DNA from: Corynebacterium sp. HMSC29G08
GTDB taxonomy: Bacteria; Actinomycetota; Actinomycetes; Mycobacteriales; Mycobacteriaceae
Assembly: GCF_001806875.1 (NCBI RefSeq)
Contig: NZ_KV786254.1
Coordinates: 27,668 to 91,667, forward strand
Length of the DNA stretch: 64,000 nucleotides
Direction of reading: 5' to 3'
A model generated the notes under the pieces. The model was not told where the DNA came from and did not search any database. It saw only the letters and a list, made by a program, of their open reading frames with translations. Both the position numbers and the translations under genes were made by a program. Below are positions 40,068 to 48,421 of this stretch, in pieces. How positions within the stretch are numbered: position 1 is the first letter of the stretch; each line of letters opens with the position of its first letter.

Positions 40068-41800
40068 TGCGAGTTATGGCGCAAATTGCGATGGTGATGA
40101 ACCTGGACAAGTGCATCGGGTGCCACACGTGCTCGGTGACCTGTAAGCAGGCGTGGACCAATCGCGAAGGAACCGAGTACATCTGGTTCAACAACGTGGA
40201 GACCCGCCCCGGCGTGGGCTACCCGCAGCGTTGGGAGGACCAAGACAAGTGGAAGGGCGGCTGGACGCTCGACGGCAAGGGCAACCTCAAGCCCCGCCAG
40301 GGCGGCAGGCTTAAGCGCCTGGCCACGATCTTCCACAACCCGAACATGCCCAGCATTAAGGATTACTACGAGCCGTGGACCTACGAGTACGAAAAGCTCA
40401 TGTCCGCGCCCGCCGGCCAGAAGACTCAGCCGACAGCGCAACCGGTCTCGCAGATTACGGGCAAGCCGATTGAGAAGATCTCCTGGTCCTCGAACTGGGA
40501 CGACAACCTCGGCGGCTCCGGCGAGATCATGGACATGGACCCCACGCTCAAGGAGATGAACCTCGAGGTGAAAAAGGAGATCGAGGACTCCTTCATGTTC
40601 TACCTCCCGCGCATCTGCGAGCACTGCCTCAACCCGACGTGCGTGTCCTCCTGCCCTTCGGGGGCGATGTACAAGCGCACCGAGGACGGCATCGTGCTTG
40701 TAGACCAGGATGCTTGCCGCGGCTGGCGCATGTGCGTCTCGGGCTGCCCGTACAAGAAGGTCTACTTCAACCACAAGACGGGCAAGGCCGAGAAATGTAC
40801 GCTTTGCTATCCGCGCATCGAGGTCGGCCAGCCGACGGTCTGCTCCGAGACCTGCGTGGGCCGCCTGCGCTACCTGGGCGTGCTGCTTTACGACGCTGAC
40901 CGCGTCGCCGAGGCAGCCGCTACTCCCAACGAGCACGACCTGCTCGAGGCACAGAAGTCGCTCTTCCTCAACCCACGCGACCCGGAGGTCGTGCGCCAGG
41001 CCGAGGCCGCGGGCATCCCGCACTCCTGGATTGACGCGGCGCAGCACTCGCCGATCTACGACCTCATCTTCACCTACGGTGTCGCACTGCCGCTGCACCC
41101 GGAGTTCCGCACGCTGCCGATGGTCTGGTACATCCCCTCCCTGTCCCCGATCGTGGAGCAGGTGACCAAGACCGGCGCAGACGGCGAGGACCACAAAGTG
41201 TTGCTCTCTGCTATCTCCAATATGCGCATCCCGCTGGAGTACCAGGCAGGCCTGTTTACCGCCGGTGACACCGTGCCGGTCGAGCTTTCCCTGCGCAGGC
41301 TCGCGGCGATGCGCTCCTACATGCGCGACATCAACTTGGGCCAGACAACGAACGAAGAGATCGCTCAGGCGGTTGGCATGACCGGCGAGGATCTGGTGAA
41401 GATGTACGAGCTTCTGGCCATTGCCAAGTATGACGACCGCTACGTCATCCCTTCCGCGTCGCCGGAGACACCGCGTGGGGTAAGCGAACTCGACCCCTAC
41501 GGCGGGACCGACCCGCGCGCCTCGGACTTCATGGCTAACCTCGGCATGGGTGCCCCGAGCGCCTGCCACGAAGAAGCGGAGCACTCCGCCGGTGGCAAGG
41601 TATCGCTACTGACCTGGACTGGCGATCGCCCGGACGCGATGTTCCCCTCCCAGACGCTGCGAACCACGGAGCCGAAGACACAACGCAGCCCGCGTGAGCA
41701 CTTCAGCCCACGCTCGGCAACGCCCGATGTGCCGACTCCTGGCACAGACCCCACCAACTCGAGCGAGTCCGCCACCGCGCGGCGAGACGGTGAACAGTAA
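40067..41800 (+). CDS. narH: Nitrate reductase beta subunit NarH
   Basis: Four-cluster iron-sulfur electron carrier, 577 residues. Cysteine groups: CIGCHTCSVTC; CEHCLNPTCVSSCP; CRGWRMCVSGCP, where Trp replaces one Cys as in the [3Fe-4S] site; and CTLCYPRIEVGQPTVCSETC. After the conserved part it has a ~60-residue polar tail (KTQRSPREHFSPRSATPDVPTPG) with no motif. The ATG overlaps the narG stop by one base; AGGAGG lies 10 bases upstream. It takes electrons from NarI. Confidence 0.95.
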   Translation: MRVMAQIAMVMNLDKCIGCHTCSVTCKQAWTNREGTEYIWFNNVETRPGVGYPQRWEDQDKWKGGWTLDGKGNLKPRQGGRLKRLATIFHNPNMPSIKDYYEPWTYEYEKLMSAPAGQKTQPTAQPVSQITGKPIEKISWSSNWDDNLGGSGEIMDMDPTLKEMNLEVKKEIEDSFMFYLPRICEHCLNPTCVSSCPSGAMYKRTEDGIVLVDQDACRGWRMCVSGCPYKKVYFNHKTGKAEKCTLCYPRIEVGQPTVCSETCVGRLRYLGVLLYDADRVAEAAATPNEHDLLEAQKSLFLNPRDPEVVRQAEAAGIPHSWIDAAQHSPIYDLIFTYGVALPLHPEFRTLPMVWYIPSLSPIVEQVTKTGADGEDHKVLLSAISNMRIPLEYQAGLFTAGDTVPVELSLRRLAAMRSYMRDINLGQTTNEEIAQAVGMTGEDLVKMYELLAIAKYDDRYVIPSASPETPRGVSELDPYGGTDPRASDFMANLGMGAPSACHEEAEHSAGGKVSLLTWTGDRPDAMFPSQTLRTTEPKTQRSPREHFSPRSATPDVPTPGTDPTNSSESATARRDGEQ

Positions 41801-42534
41801 TGGTTCGCCACCGACCTCGCCCCCATACGGGCCCGCTGCCCGAGACCTTGGTCCAGCCAGTGGCAGCGTCAGATGAGCAGCGTCGTCTCACAGCTATGGC
41901 GTGCTCGTTGCTGCTGCGATACCCGGGCCCGGACTTTGTGGAGCTCCTGCACGCTGTTGAGAAGCAACTGTCCGAGCTGCCGCTCGCGATTGCCGGTGAG
42001 CTTGCCGCTTTTACCGACGCCGCGCGCAGCTTGGGCCGCTTGCATGCCGAAGAGCACTACGTTGAGACCTTCGACCAGCGTCGACGCTGCTCGCTGCACT
42101 TGAGTTACTACGCCGTAGGCGATACCCGTCAGCGCGGCGCCGCCATCTTGGCCTTCCGTCAGCAGCTCGCTGCACTCGGCGTTGAAGAGCTCTCCGATGA
42201 GCTACCTGACCACCTGTGCGTCGTGCTCGAAGCTCTCGCGCTTGCGGACACCTCCGTGACCGACAACGCCGTCGCCATGGTGGCCAGCCACCGCGATGGC
42301 ATCGAGGTGCTTCGCCGCGCGCTGACAGACTTGAGCTCGCCGTATGCGCACGTGATTACCGCACTGTGCATGTCGCTGCCCGAGATGGCACCAGAGACCG
42401 CGCAGAGCTACATCAACCTCATCCGGCAGGGCCCGCCTGCCGAGCTTGTCGGGATCGAGACCCAACCCCTTCCCTTTCCCACCGCTGTCCCCGAACACAG
42501 TCCCCGAACACAGTTAGGACTTAAAGAACCATGA
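41800..42534 (+). CDS. narJ: Nitrate reductase assembly chaperone NarJ
   Basis: Chaperone of the TorD/NarJ family needed to insert the cofactor into NarG; 244 residues. The family core starts at LTAMACSLLLRYPGPDF and includes YVETFDQRRRCSLHLSYYAVGDTRQRG and ELPDHLCVVLEAL. A ~25-residue Pro-rich lead precedes it. The start overlaps the narH stop by one base and the end overlaps narI by 4 bases. A 13-base duplication (CCCCGAACACAGT) in the last codons encodes a repeated P-N/H-T/S-like tail. Confidence 0.93.
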   Translation: MVRHRPRPHTGPLPETLVQPVAASDEQRRLTAMACSLLLRYPGPDFVELLHAVEKQLSELPLAIAGELAAFTDAARSLGRLHAEEHYVETFDQRRRCSLHLSYYAVGDTRQRGAAILAFRQQLAALGVEELSDELPDHLCVVLEALALADTSVTDNAVAMVASHRDGIEVLRRALTDLSSPYAHVITALCMSLPEMAPETAQSYINLIRQGPPAELVGIETQPLPFPTAVPEHSPRTQLGLKEP

Positions 42535-43301
42535 CTGGCATTGAAGCATTCCTGTGGGTGGCCTTCCCCTGGCTGGCCATCGCCGCGTTTGTCATTGGCA
42601 TCATCTGGCGCTGGCGCTACGACCAGATGGGCTGGACGACGCACTCCTCGCAAATCTACGAGTCGAAACTCCTGCGCCTCTCCTCCCCGCTGTTTCACTG
42701 GGGCATGGTCTTCGTGGTCATCGGCCACCTCATGGGCTTGGCTATCCCGAAGACCTGGACCCGCGCAATCGGGATCAGCGACCACGCTTATCACCTGATC
42801 GCCACCATCCCGGGCACCATCGCAGGCGTTGCCGTCGTGCTGGGCATCTTCGGCTTGCTGTACCGGCGAGTGGTCAACCGCTCGGTATTTTTGTCCACCG
42901 CCACCTCAGACAAGGTGATGTACATCCTGCTCGTCGTGGCGCTGCTCTCGGGCTTCATCGCGACCGTGTCCACGCAGGTCTTTGGTGAGCCAGGCGGATA
43001 TGACTACCGCGAGACCATCTCGCCGTGGATCCGCCAACTGCTCATCTTTAACGCCCAGCCCGAGCTGATGGTGCAGGCGCCGTGGCAGTTCAAGGTCCAC
43101 GTGCTGGCTGGCTTTACGCTCATCGCTGTGTGGCCTTTTACCCGTTTGGTACACGCGTTTTCCGCCCCGGTGGGCTACTCCACCCGCCCGTACGTGGTCT
43201 ACCGCTCTCGCGGGCCAGAGGTGCAAAGCCGCCGTACCGAGGATCAGTGGAGCCCGATCCGCTCCAACGAGGCGCAACTGAAGCGCGAGAAGTTGCTCTA
43301 A
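42531..43301 (+). CDS. narI: Nitrate reductase gamma subunit NarI
   Basis: Membrane cytochrome b that oxidises menaquinol and anchors the NarGH heads; 256 residues with five helices. Haem-ligand histidines are visible in HWGMVFVVIGHLMGLAIP and, near the C-terminus, in KVHVLAGFTLIAVWPFTRLVHAF. The ATGA overlap with narJ shows translational coupling. In C. glutamicum, as I recall, arnR follows narI; here modA follows instead. Confidence 0.95.
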   Translation: MTGIEAFLWVAFPWLAIAAFVIGIIWRWRYDQMGWTTHSSQIYESKLLRLSSPLFHWGMVFVVIGHLMGLAIPKTWTRAIGISDHAYHLIATIPGTIAGVAVVLGIFGLLYRRVVNRSVFLSTATSDKVMYILLVVALLSGFIATVSTQVFGEPGGYDYRETISPWIRQLLIFNAQPELMVQAPWQFKVHVLAGFTLIAVWPFTRLVHAFSAPVGYSTRPYVVYRSRGPEVQSRRTEDQWSPIRSNEAQLKREKLL

Positions 43302-43322
43302 GCTAGAAGAAATCGATTCGCT

Positions 43323-43342
43323 TTTGTCGTTGTTTGTCGTTG
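43323..43342. repeat. 10-bp tandem duplication before modA
   Basis: TTTGTCGTTG occurs twice in a row, ending four bases before the AAGGA ribosome site of modA. Confidence 0.8.
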
Positions 43343-43356
43343 TTTAAGGAGCCACC

Positions 43357-44103
43357 GTGCGTCTTTCCCGTGTGCTCGCCGTCCCAGCGGCTGCGATGCT
43401 CGCGCTATCCGCTGCCGCGTGTAGCAGCGAGTCCGCGGACAGCGCCACCGAGCTCACGGTGCTTGGAGCCGCGTCGACGCGCGTGCTCAACGACGACCTC
43501 GAGGGCTTAAGTGAGGATTCTCTGATTTTCGTCAACGCCGGCTCCTCTGCGCTCGTGCAGCAGCTTGCCGACGGCGCCCCGGGCGATGTGCTCATTTCCG
43601 CCGACCAGAAGCACATGGACGACGCCGTCGAGGCAGGCCTAGTGCGTGACCCGCAGGTCGTGGCAACCAACTCGATGGTGCTGGTCGTTCCGAAGGGCAA
43701 CCCGGCCGGAATCAGCAATGTCCAAGACCTAGAGAGAGATGACGTCAAGCTGGTGCTCTGCGACACACAGGTTCCGTGCGGCGCGGTGTCCAACCAGCTC
43801 ATCGACGCGAACTCACTGGACCTCGCCCCAGTCTCGCTTGAACACAACGTGGCCGACACGCTGGGCAAGGTCGTGTCTGGCGAGGCGGACGCCGCCTTTG
43901 TCTATCGCACCGACGCCGCAGCCGTGAAAGACGTGGTCGAGGTCATCGACATTCCGCACGCGGACGAATATCCGAACTCGCTCGTCGCCGGCGTCGTCAT
44001 TACAACCGAGCACCCAGAGAAGGCTGCCGCGCTGGTCAAGCTGCTGGGCAGCGATAAGGCCGTATCCCTCTGGGAGAAGTACGGATTCACCCCCGCGGCA
44101 TGA
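43357..44103 (+). CDS. modA: Molybdate ABC transporter substrate-binding lipoprotein ModA
   Basis: Periplasmic-type binding protein, 248 residues, with GTG start and AAGGA 6 bases upstream. The signal ends in a lipobox LSAAAC, so the mature protein is lipid-anchored. Molybdate-family motifs: LTVLGAASTRVLND, FVNAGSSALVQQLADGAPGDVLISAD, VVPKGNP, DTQVPCGAVS and VVSGEADAAFVYRTDA. It supplies molybdate to the fused transporter encoded directly downstream (4-base overlap) and thus to the surrounding cofactor genes. Confidence 0.94.
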   Translation: MRLSRVLAVPAAAMLALSAAACSSESADSATELTVLGAASTRVLNDDLEGLSEDSLIFVNAGSSALVQQLADGAPGDVLISADQKHMDDAVEAGLVRDPQVVATNSMVLVVPKGNPAGISNVQDLERDDVKLVLCDTQVPCGAVSNQLIDANSLDLAPVSLEHNVADTLGKVVSGEADAAFVYRTDAAAVKDVVEVIDIPHADEYPNSLVAGVVITTEHPEKAAALVKLLGSDKAVSLWEKYGFTPAA

Positions 44104-46013
44104 CGTGCGCACGCGCTGCCTCGCCGATCACACCGCTGCCACAGCCGAGCAGCAAAGCGGTGTGGGCGCTCGCGCTTGTTACGCTCGCCCTGATCATCCT
44201 GCCGGTCATCTCACTCGGCATCCGGGTGCCCTTTGACCGGCTTGGCGAGATTTTTAGCAACGAAGACACCCGTGACCTACTGCGTATCACGCTCGCCTCA
44301 GCGGTGTGTGCAACGGCCGTGGCCATGGTGCTGGGGGTGCCGCTTGCGTTGTGGCTGCAGCACCTCAAGCGCGGCGCTCGACTTGCCCGCCTGCTCGTAC
44401 TTTTACCGCTTGCACTGCCGCCGGTGGTGGCAGGTCTAGCGCTGTCCGCGTTCATTGGCCGCCGCGGTCTCGCCGCCCCGCTCTTAGACCTACTGGGCTG
44501 GCAGTTCGCTTTCGCCTTTCCCGGCGTGGTGGCCGCGCACGTGTTTATCGCGCTGCCCTTTGTGGTGATCACCCTGGATGCGGCGCTCCGCCAACTCGAC
44601 TCGGAGATCACCTCCTCGGCCGCCGCCGTGGGTATTACGCCTGCGAGAACGGTGTGCCAGATCATTCTGCCCGCGGTTGCCCCCTCGCTGGTCTCGGCGG
44701 CCGGGCTCGCCTTCGCCCGCTCGCTCGGAGAATTCGGCACCACGCTCACTTTCGCTGGCTCCATGCCCGGCACCACCCGCACCATGCCGCTGGGCATCTA
44801 CCTCGCCCGCGAGGTCGACCCCGAGGTTGCGTACGGCCTTTCCGCCATCCTCATCGGCCTAGCGGTGCTCATCCTCGCCGCCACCGCTCTGCCCGCGTGC
44901 TTTTCCAGGCGCGCTCCCGCACAAAAAGCCCGCGCCACCGACACAATCGACGTCGCACGCCTCCGGGAGCTCACCCGCCCAGCAGGCGGTGGCAGTAACG
45001 TCGAGGTCGACGGTGTGCGCTTCCCCGCCAACACGCTCACCGCCCTGATCGGGCCCAACGGTGCGGGCAAAACCACGCTGGTCGGCCGCATCGCCGGTAG
45101 GCTGCGCGGTGCTTCAGTAACCGTGGGTGACCGCCTCGTCGACTCCGCCGACACCCGCCCAGTCCCCGCCTATCAGCGCGGGGTCGTGCTGTTAACCCAG
45201 AACCCGGGCCTGCCGCCGACCGTGACTGCAGCCTCTGCTATCACCATGGTCACGCGTGACCCGCAGCGCACCGCCGAGCTCCTCGCTGCGGCCGGGCTTG
45301 CCGAGCTTGCCGACGTCCCCGTCCCCGCGCTCTCCGGCGGCCAAGCAGCGCAGGTCTCCCTCGTCCGCGCGCTGGCCGCCCGCCCCGCGGTGCTCATCTT
45401 GGATGAGCCGCTCGCGGCTATCGACGTCGACGCCGCCGCCCAATGGCGCCACGTCATACACGCCGCGCGCCACGACCGCACCACCGTGCTCATCACCCAC
45501 AACGCCCTGGACGTGCTCGCACTCGCCGACTGCGTAGCTGTCATGGAACGCGGGCGCGTGCGCACCTTCCGCCGGGCGTCCGAGGAACTCGAAGCCCCCG
45601 CAACACGCTTCGCCGCGCGTTTAGTAGGCACCAACCTGCTCACCGGCACCGCAGGCGAAGGCGGCACCTTCGTGTGCGCCTTCGGCACTATCCGCGGCCT
45701 GAATCTTTCTCCTTATCCTGCGGGTACCTCGCTGCGCGCCACGTTCCCGCCCGGCGCGCTCACTCTCGAGGGCCGGGGTGCGCAATCTGGGCACGGCACC
45801 GTGTTCAAAGCGCGCGTGCAATCTGTCAGCATGTTGCCAAGTGGTGAGGCCAGTGTGACACTGCGGCAGCAGACGCACGATACCGAGGAAGCACAGGAGT
45901 ATGCGCTGTTCACGCTCGTGGACCAGGAGACGGCCATCCGGGCGAGCGTCTCGCCAGGGACTGTGCTTTCCTGCGCGCTCGACGCAGCCCAGGTGCGGGT
46001 AGCTGTGTCCTAG
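44100..46013 (+). CDS. modBC: Fused molybdate ABC transporter permease-ATPase ModBC
   Basis: A single 637-residue chain joining ModB and ModC. Residues about 20-280 form the permease (six helices, EAA-like loop SSAAAVGITPARTVCQIILP). A ~30-residue linker (RRAPAQKARATDT) leads to the ATPase: Walker A GPNGAGKTTL, signature LSGGQAAQVSLVRAL, Walker B AVLILDEPLAAIDV, switch VLITHNALD. The last ~100 residues look like a reduced MOP/TOBE domain (LRATFPPGALTLEG). No stop or frameshift separates the parts. The start overlaps modA by 4 bases. Confidence 0.92.
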   Translation: MTCARAASPITPLPQPSSKAVWALALVTLALIILPVISLGIRVPFDRLGEIFSNEDTRDLLRITLASAVCATAVAMVLGVPLALWLQHLKRGARLARLLVLLPLALPPVVAGLALSAFIGRRGLAAPLLDLLGWQFAFAFPGVVAAHVFIALPFVVITLDAALRQLDSEITSSAAAVGITPARTVCQIILPAVAPSLVSAAGLAFARSLGEFGTTLTFAGSMPGTTRTMPLGIYLAREVDPEVAYGLSAILIGLAVLILAATALPACFSRRAPAQKARATDTIDVARLRELTRPAGGGSNVEVDGVRFPANTLTALIGPNGAGKTTLVGRIAGRLRGASVTVGDRLVDSADTRPVPAYQRGVVLLTQNPGLPPTVTAASAITMVTRDPQRTAELLAAAGLAELADVPVPALSGGQAAQVSLVRALAARPAVLILDEPLAAIDVDAAAQWRHVIHAARHDRTTVLITHNALDVLALADCVAVMERGRVRTFRRASEELEAPATRFAARLVGTNLLTGTAGEGGTFVCAFGTIRGLNLSPYPAGTSLRATFPPGALTLEGRGAQSGHGTVFKARVQSVSMLPSGEASVTLRQQTHDTEEAQEYALFTLVDQETAIRASVSPGTVLSCALDAAQVRVAVS

Positions 46014-46264
46014 CCGCCCGCGAACGGAGGAAGCACATCTACCCGTTGTGTGCCGGCGAGTGAGGATGCGGCTTCCGCGCGTTTGCCGTCGATAAGGAAA
46101 GTGCAGCGTGGCATAATGTCGGCCAGCGTTTGGCCTGCGTCGGTGGTGCCGGTGTGGCGCGACGTGGCGTCGGCAAGCAGCTGCTCCAGGGTGGCAAACT
46201 CGCCGACTTGCTCGACGGCGGTGCCAGCGGCGGCGCGGGCGGCGGCAAAGTAGTGGATCTGCAT
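46010..46264 (-). CDS. moaD: Molybdopterin synthase sulfur carrier MoaD
   Basis: Ubiquitin-fold sulfur carrier of 84 residues. It ends in the required Gly-Gly (VDVLPPFAGG), activated by MoeB and sulfurated before use with MoaE. It begins MQIHYFAAARAAAGTAVEQV, with GTGAGGG just upstream. It is the only cofactor gene here on the minus strand besides the first mog-like gene, and its 3' end overlaps modBC by 4 bases. A longer upstream frame has no family support. Confidence 0.9.
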   Translation of the reverse strand: MQIHYFAAARAAAGTAVEQVGEFATLEQLLADATSRHTGTTDAGQTLADIMPRCTFLIDGKRAEAASSLAGTQRVDVLPPFAGG

Positions 46265-46305
46265 GCCCTCACCATACCGGCCGACGCGCGCCGTACCATG
46301 GCCCC

Positions 46306-47478
46306 ATGAGCAGCAGAACCCCCGAAGCCCACTTCGACGCTGTCGCGGCCGCACTCGGTGCGCGTGGACACGCGACCTTCTCCCCGCTCGAGGCCGCCTC
46401 ACACGGTGCAGTGATTGCCCAGGACGTGCTGGCGGTACGAGAGCAGCCTGCGTTTGATAATTCGCAGATGGACGGGTACGCGGTGGGCTCGACGGAAGCG
46501 CGCTCCGCGCGCGTTGGGGCGACTATCGCGGCGGGCGACGACCCCGCGGCTACCTACCCCGACGGCCTGGGCGAGCTCGCTGCACCCATTATGACCGGGG
46601 CGAAGCTGCCGGAGGGCACGCTCGCGGTGATCCCAGTCGAGCGCTGCCAGCCTGCCGAGTTTCTTGCACAGGGCGATGAGATCCAGCTCCCCGCGACTGA
46701 GGTCGGCATGTTCGTGCGACGTGCCGGCAGCGACATCGCTGCGGGTGACGTGCTCGCCCGCGCGGGTGCACGCGTCACGCCGGCGCTCGTTGGGGCGTTG
46801 GCCAGCCAGGGGATTGAGGAAGTCAACGTGGTGCGCGCGGGCCGCATTGTGATTGTGACTGGCGGTGCCGAGGTTGCCCACGCTCCACAGCAGGCGGGCG
46901 CGGCGACGATTCCGGATGCCAACGGCCCGATGCTGCGTGCGCTCGCCGCCCGGCATGGGATCGAGGTGGCCGCGCACGTGCGCACCAGCGACGAGCCGGA
47001 CGTGCTGCGTGAGCAAGTACGGATCGCCATCGAACGCCAGCAGCCGGACGCAGTGGTGACTTCGGGTGGCATCAGCCACGGCAAGTTCGAGGTCGTACGC
47101 CTGGCGTTCCCGGAAGGTTGGTACGGGCACGTGAGCCAGCAGCCGGGTGGCCCGCAGGGCTTAAGCATGTACTGCGGCGTACCGGTGATTGGCCTGCCGG
47201 GCAACCCGATTTCCACGCTGGTGAGCTTCCGGCTCTACGTTGCGCCCCTGCTCGGTCACGCGCCCGCGGTACTGCGCGCCCCGCTTGCCTGCCCCGTCAC
47301 CGGCATCGAAGGGCGCGAGCAGTTTCTGCGCGGCCGCATTGTTAATGGCCAGGTGCGGCCGGTCGGCGGTGCCAGCTCCCACCTGCTGGCCCAGGGCACG
47401 GCGGCGCAGTGCCTGCTCCGCGTCCCGGCTGGCGTGCACTTAGCCGCGGGCGAGCTGGTTTCCGTGTACCCGCTGTAA
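46306..47478 (+). CDS. moeA: Molybdopterin molybdenumtransferase MoeA, copy 2
   Basis: Second MoeA, 390 residues. Its substrate loop PAFDNSQMDGYAV keeps the Asp that copy 1 has lost. Other motifs: MTGAKLPEGTLAVIPVE, IPDANGPMLRAL, TSGGISHGKFEVVRL, QQPGGPQGLSMY and LPGNPISTLVSF. The usual STGDEL segment reads VTGGAEVA, a change not seen in copy 1. The two copies are thus altered at different places. It lies divergent from moaD with 41 bases between, and 12 bases before mog copy 2. Confidence 0.9.
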   Translation: MSSRTPEAHFDAVAAALGARGHATFSPLEAASHGAVIAQDVLAVREQPAFDNSQMDGYAVGSTEARSARVGATIAAGDDPAATYPDGLGELAAPIMTGAKLPEGTLAVIPVERCQPAEFLAQGDEIQLPATEVGMFVRRAGSDIAAGDVLARAGARVTPALVGALASQGIEEVNVVRAGRIVIVTGGAEVAHAPQQAGAATIPDANGPMLRALAARHGIEVAAHVRTSDEPDVLREQVRIAIERQQPDAVVTSGGISHGKFEVVRLAFPEGWYGHVSQQPGGPQGLSMYCGVPVIGLPGNPISTLVSFRLYVAPLLGHAPAVLRAPLACPVTGIEGREQFLRGRIVNGQVRPVGGASSHLLAQGTAAQCLLRVPAGVHLAAGELVSVYPL

Positions 47479-47490
47479 GGTGGCATATCT

Positions 47491-47961
47491 ATGAGAAAAG
47501 CTGAAGTTATTGTGGCATCAACGCGCGCGGCCCAAGGCGTCTACGCCGACGAGTCCGGGCCAATCGCTGTCGCCTTCTTACGCGAGCTTGGCTTTGAGAC
47601 CCCGGAGGCCACTGTCGTTGCTGATAAAGACGTCGCGACCGCCGTGCGCACCGCGTTGCTGCGCAAGCCGTCTGTCATCCTCACTTCGGGTGGCACCGGC
47701 ATTACCGAGGATGATCGCACCGTCGAGGTGGTGCACTCGCACCTCGAGCGCGAACTCCCCGGCATCGTGCACGCCTTCTACGAGCAGAGCCGCATACACG
47801 TTCCCACCGCGATCCTCTCGCGTGCAGTCGCCGGGATCAGCGGCGGCACCTTCCTCATGACGCTGCCGGGCTCTCGCGGCGGGGTCCGCGATGGCTGCGA
47901 GGTGCTGAAACCCGTTCTCCCCCACCTCCTTGACCAGTTGGAAGGGCATCATGAGCACTAA
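47491..47961 (+). CDS. MogA/MoaB-like molybdopterin adenylyltransferase, copy 2
   Basis: Adenylates molybdopterin for MoeA; 156 residues. It begins MRKAEVIVASTRAAQGVYAD and has VVADKDVATAV (conserved Asp) and LTSGGTGITEDDRTVEV (second conserved Asp), then LPGSRGGVRDGCEVL. Both Asp residues missing in copy 1 are here, so this is the more likely active form. The end overlaps moaE by 11 bases. Confidence 0.88.
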   Translation: MRKAEVIVASTRAAQGVYADESGPIAVAFLRELGFETPEATVVADKDVATAVRTALLRKPSVILTSGGTGITEDDRTVEVVHSHLERELPGIVHAFYEQSRIHVPTAILSRAVAGISGGTFLMTLPGSRGGVRDGCEVLKPVLPHLLDQLEGHHEH

Positions 47962-48421
47962 GCACAACGATCCTGCCTACGTGTACGAACAGACCGGCGT
48001 GGTCACCGGTGCCGTGATCACGGACTCCCCGCTCGAGTCGCTTGCGGCTCAGGCCTGCGCCGACACGCGTACCCACGCGATGGGCGCGCTTGTGCGCTTT
48101 GAGGGTATTGTCCGCGACCACGATGGTGGCCACTCCGTCGCCACCCTTGCTTACGAGGCACACCCTTCTGCTCCCGAGGAGCTCAAGCGCGTCGCTGCCG
48201 AGGTCGCGGACGCACACCCCGTCCGCGTGTATACCGCGCACCGAACAGGCGAGGTGCCCATCGGCGAACTCGCCTTTCTCGTCGTGGTGGCCAGCGCTCA
48301 CCGTGGCGAGGCCTTTACCGCCTGCACCGAGGTTGCCGACCGGGTCAAGACCGAGGTGCCTATCTGGAAGAAGCAGGGGCTGACCAGCGGTGAGACGCAG
48401 TGGGTGGGCATCGATGAGTGA
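47951..48421 (+). CDS. moaE: Molybdopterin synthase catalytic subunit MoaE
   Basis: Forms molybdopterin from cPMP with thiocarboxylated MoaD; 156 residues. Motifs: GALVRFEGIVRDHDGG, LAYEAHPSAPEELKRV, HRTGEVPIGELAFLVVVASAHRGEAF and the catalytic lysines in DRVKTEVPIWKKQGL. Start 47951 has GGAAGGG a few bases upstream. It overlaps both neighbours, consistent with tight coupling to moeB. Confidence 0.95.
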   Translation: MSTKHNDPAYVYEQTGVVTGAVITDSPLESLAAQACADTRTHAMGALVRFEGIVRDHDGGHSVATLAYEAHPSAPEELKRVAAEVADAHPVRVYTAHRTGEVPIGELAFLVVVASAHRGEAFTACTEVADRVKTEVPIWKKQGLTSGETQWVGIDE

